Under the pieces are notes generated by a model. That model saw nothing but the letters and a program-made list of their open reading frames with translations. It ran no database searches and had not been told where the DNA came from. A stretch of DNA of 64,000 bases from Lachnospiraceae bacterium Zagget2 (GTDB taxonomy: Bacteria > Bacillota > Clostridia > Lachnospirales > Lachnospiraceae), in assembly GCA_001941045.1 (NCBI GenBank), contig MSHD01000053.1, positions 20,224-84,223 on the forward strand, written 5' to 3'. Shown here in pieces: positions 63,337-64,000 of the stretch. Made by a program: the position numbers and the translations under genes. How positions within the stretch are numbered: position 1 is the stretch's first letter; each line of letters starts with the position of its first letter.

Positions 63337-64000
63337 GGCGCAGAAGAAATTTAATCATTCTTTCCGTGGTGTTTTTTGCCCTGTGCGGCGCAGCCCTGCT
63401 CGCGCAGTCTATCACGGAGCATGTGGACAGTGTCAATACGACGGATGAAATTATCCTGACACTGGAACAGGACGAGCTCACCAGTGTCTCCTGGGAATAC
63501 GAGGAGGATTCCCTGGAATTCGAGAAGACGGACGATATCTGGTACAACACGGGAGATGAAGATTTTCCGGTCAATCAGGACACTCTCGCGGAATTTCTGG
63601 AGCATTTTGAGGAAGTGCACGCCTGCTTCATCATTGAGGATGTGGAAGACTACAGCCAGTACGGCCTGGAGGAACCGCAGTGCACGATCACCCTGACGAC
63701 AGAGGATGGGGATACGGTCGTATCGCTCGGCAGCTATTCTACAATCGATGAGCAGCGCTATATCAGTATTGGCGACGATACGGTCTACCTGATCGAGGAT
63801 GATCTCCTCGAATACGTCACGACCGACCGGGATGAATACATGCAGCACGATGATATCCCGGAGATCGAGGCGCTGGTGGAGCTGACCGTCGCCGGGGACG
63901 CAACGCTGGACGCGGTTTACGACAAGGAGGGCGTCTACTCCTATACGCAGAACTATAACTACTATAATGTGGAGAACGGGAACTATTCGGTTCTGGACGA
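63333..64000 (+). CDS. DUF4340-domain protein (5' part, cut by the window end)
   Basis: The frame starts ATG at 63333, overlapping the GldG stop, and stays open to the window end (222 codons). One N-terminal membrane segment (about 6-24) is followed by a DUF4340-type extracellular region rich in acidic residues (LEQDELTSVSWEYEED, GLEEPQCTITL, SLGSYSTIDEQRYI). Proteins like this are regularly encoded after GldG-type genes. The remainder lies beyond the window. Confidence 0.85.
   Translation, partial: MRRRRNLIILSVVFFALCGAALLAQSITEHVDSVNTTDEIILTLEQDELTSVSWEYEEDSLEFEKTDDIWYNTGDEDFPVNQDTLAEFLEHFEEVHACFIIEDVEDYSQYGLEEPQCTITLTTEDGDTVVSLGSYSTIDEQRYISIGDDTVYLIEDDLLEYVTTDRDEYMQHDDIPEIEALVELTVAGDATLDAVYDKEGVYSYTQNYNYYNVENGNYSVLD

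Overview
The window looks like chromosomal DNA of a spore-forming, anaerobic Firmicute, most likely a gut Lachnospiraceae-type Clostridium relative. This rests on the gene order of the ribosomal and RNA polymerase clusters, Firmicutes-style Shine-Dalgarno sites, a DUF1540 protein, GC-rich core genes, tRNA genes without encoded CCA, and two promoters that match the forespore sigma-G pattern. This is inference from content; no 16S rRNA gene is present.

Region 1 (1-16801, minus strand) is the information-processing block, read right to left: rpmG-secE-nusG-rplK-rplA, then rplJ-rplL behind an L10 leader, then rpoB-rpoC behind their own promoter, then rpsL-rpsG-fusA-tuf. A VanZ-like membrane gene on the opposite strand separates rpoC from rpsL. 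Control elements are readable: consensus promoters, an L10 leader, two sites resembling the L1-binding helix of 23S rRNA, and a multi-hairpin repeat present both in the rpoB leader and after tuf.

Region 2 (16964-20915, plus strand) has a small membrane-anchored protein coupled to a P1B-type ATPase with an unusual metal-site motif, then a secreted lipoprotein metallophosphoesterase.

Region 3 (21041-33635) is a cell-surface glycan cluster: GtrA-like protein, SGNH hydrolase, tandem GT2 glycosyltransferase, a large methyltransferase fusion, a Wzm/Wzt-type ABC exporter, RfbC, a CotH-kinase-type surface protein and, divergently, a GT39-type membrane glycosyltransferase. A 151-nt, strongly structured intergenic element lies inside the operon.

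Region 4 (33623-49355) holds an alanine/glycine symporter, a DUF1540 gene, and a long minus-strand catabolic gene set: four zinc-dependent MDR dehydrogenases, a split transketolase, a GPH sugar symporter, an MFS transporter, an Old-Yellow-Enzyme/Fe-S flavoprotein and an orphan UroD-family protein. An AraC regulator lies upstream. I cannot assign the substrate; this is the best candidate for an undescribed pathway in the window.

Region 5 (49419-64000) has a broken AAA/nuclease-fold gene, purL, YfcE phosphodiesterase, RdgB and an RlmL-type methyltransferase, a rhodanese, a Ser/Asn-rich microprotein with a sigma-G-like promoter, six tRNA genes, a DUF4143 ATPase, and a translationally coupled ABC/GldG/DUF4340 exporter cluster that runs off the right end.
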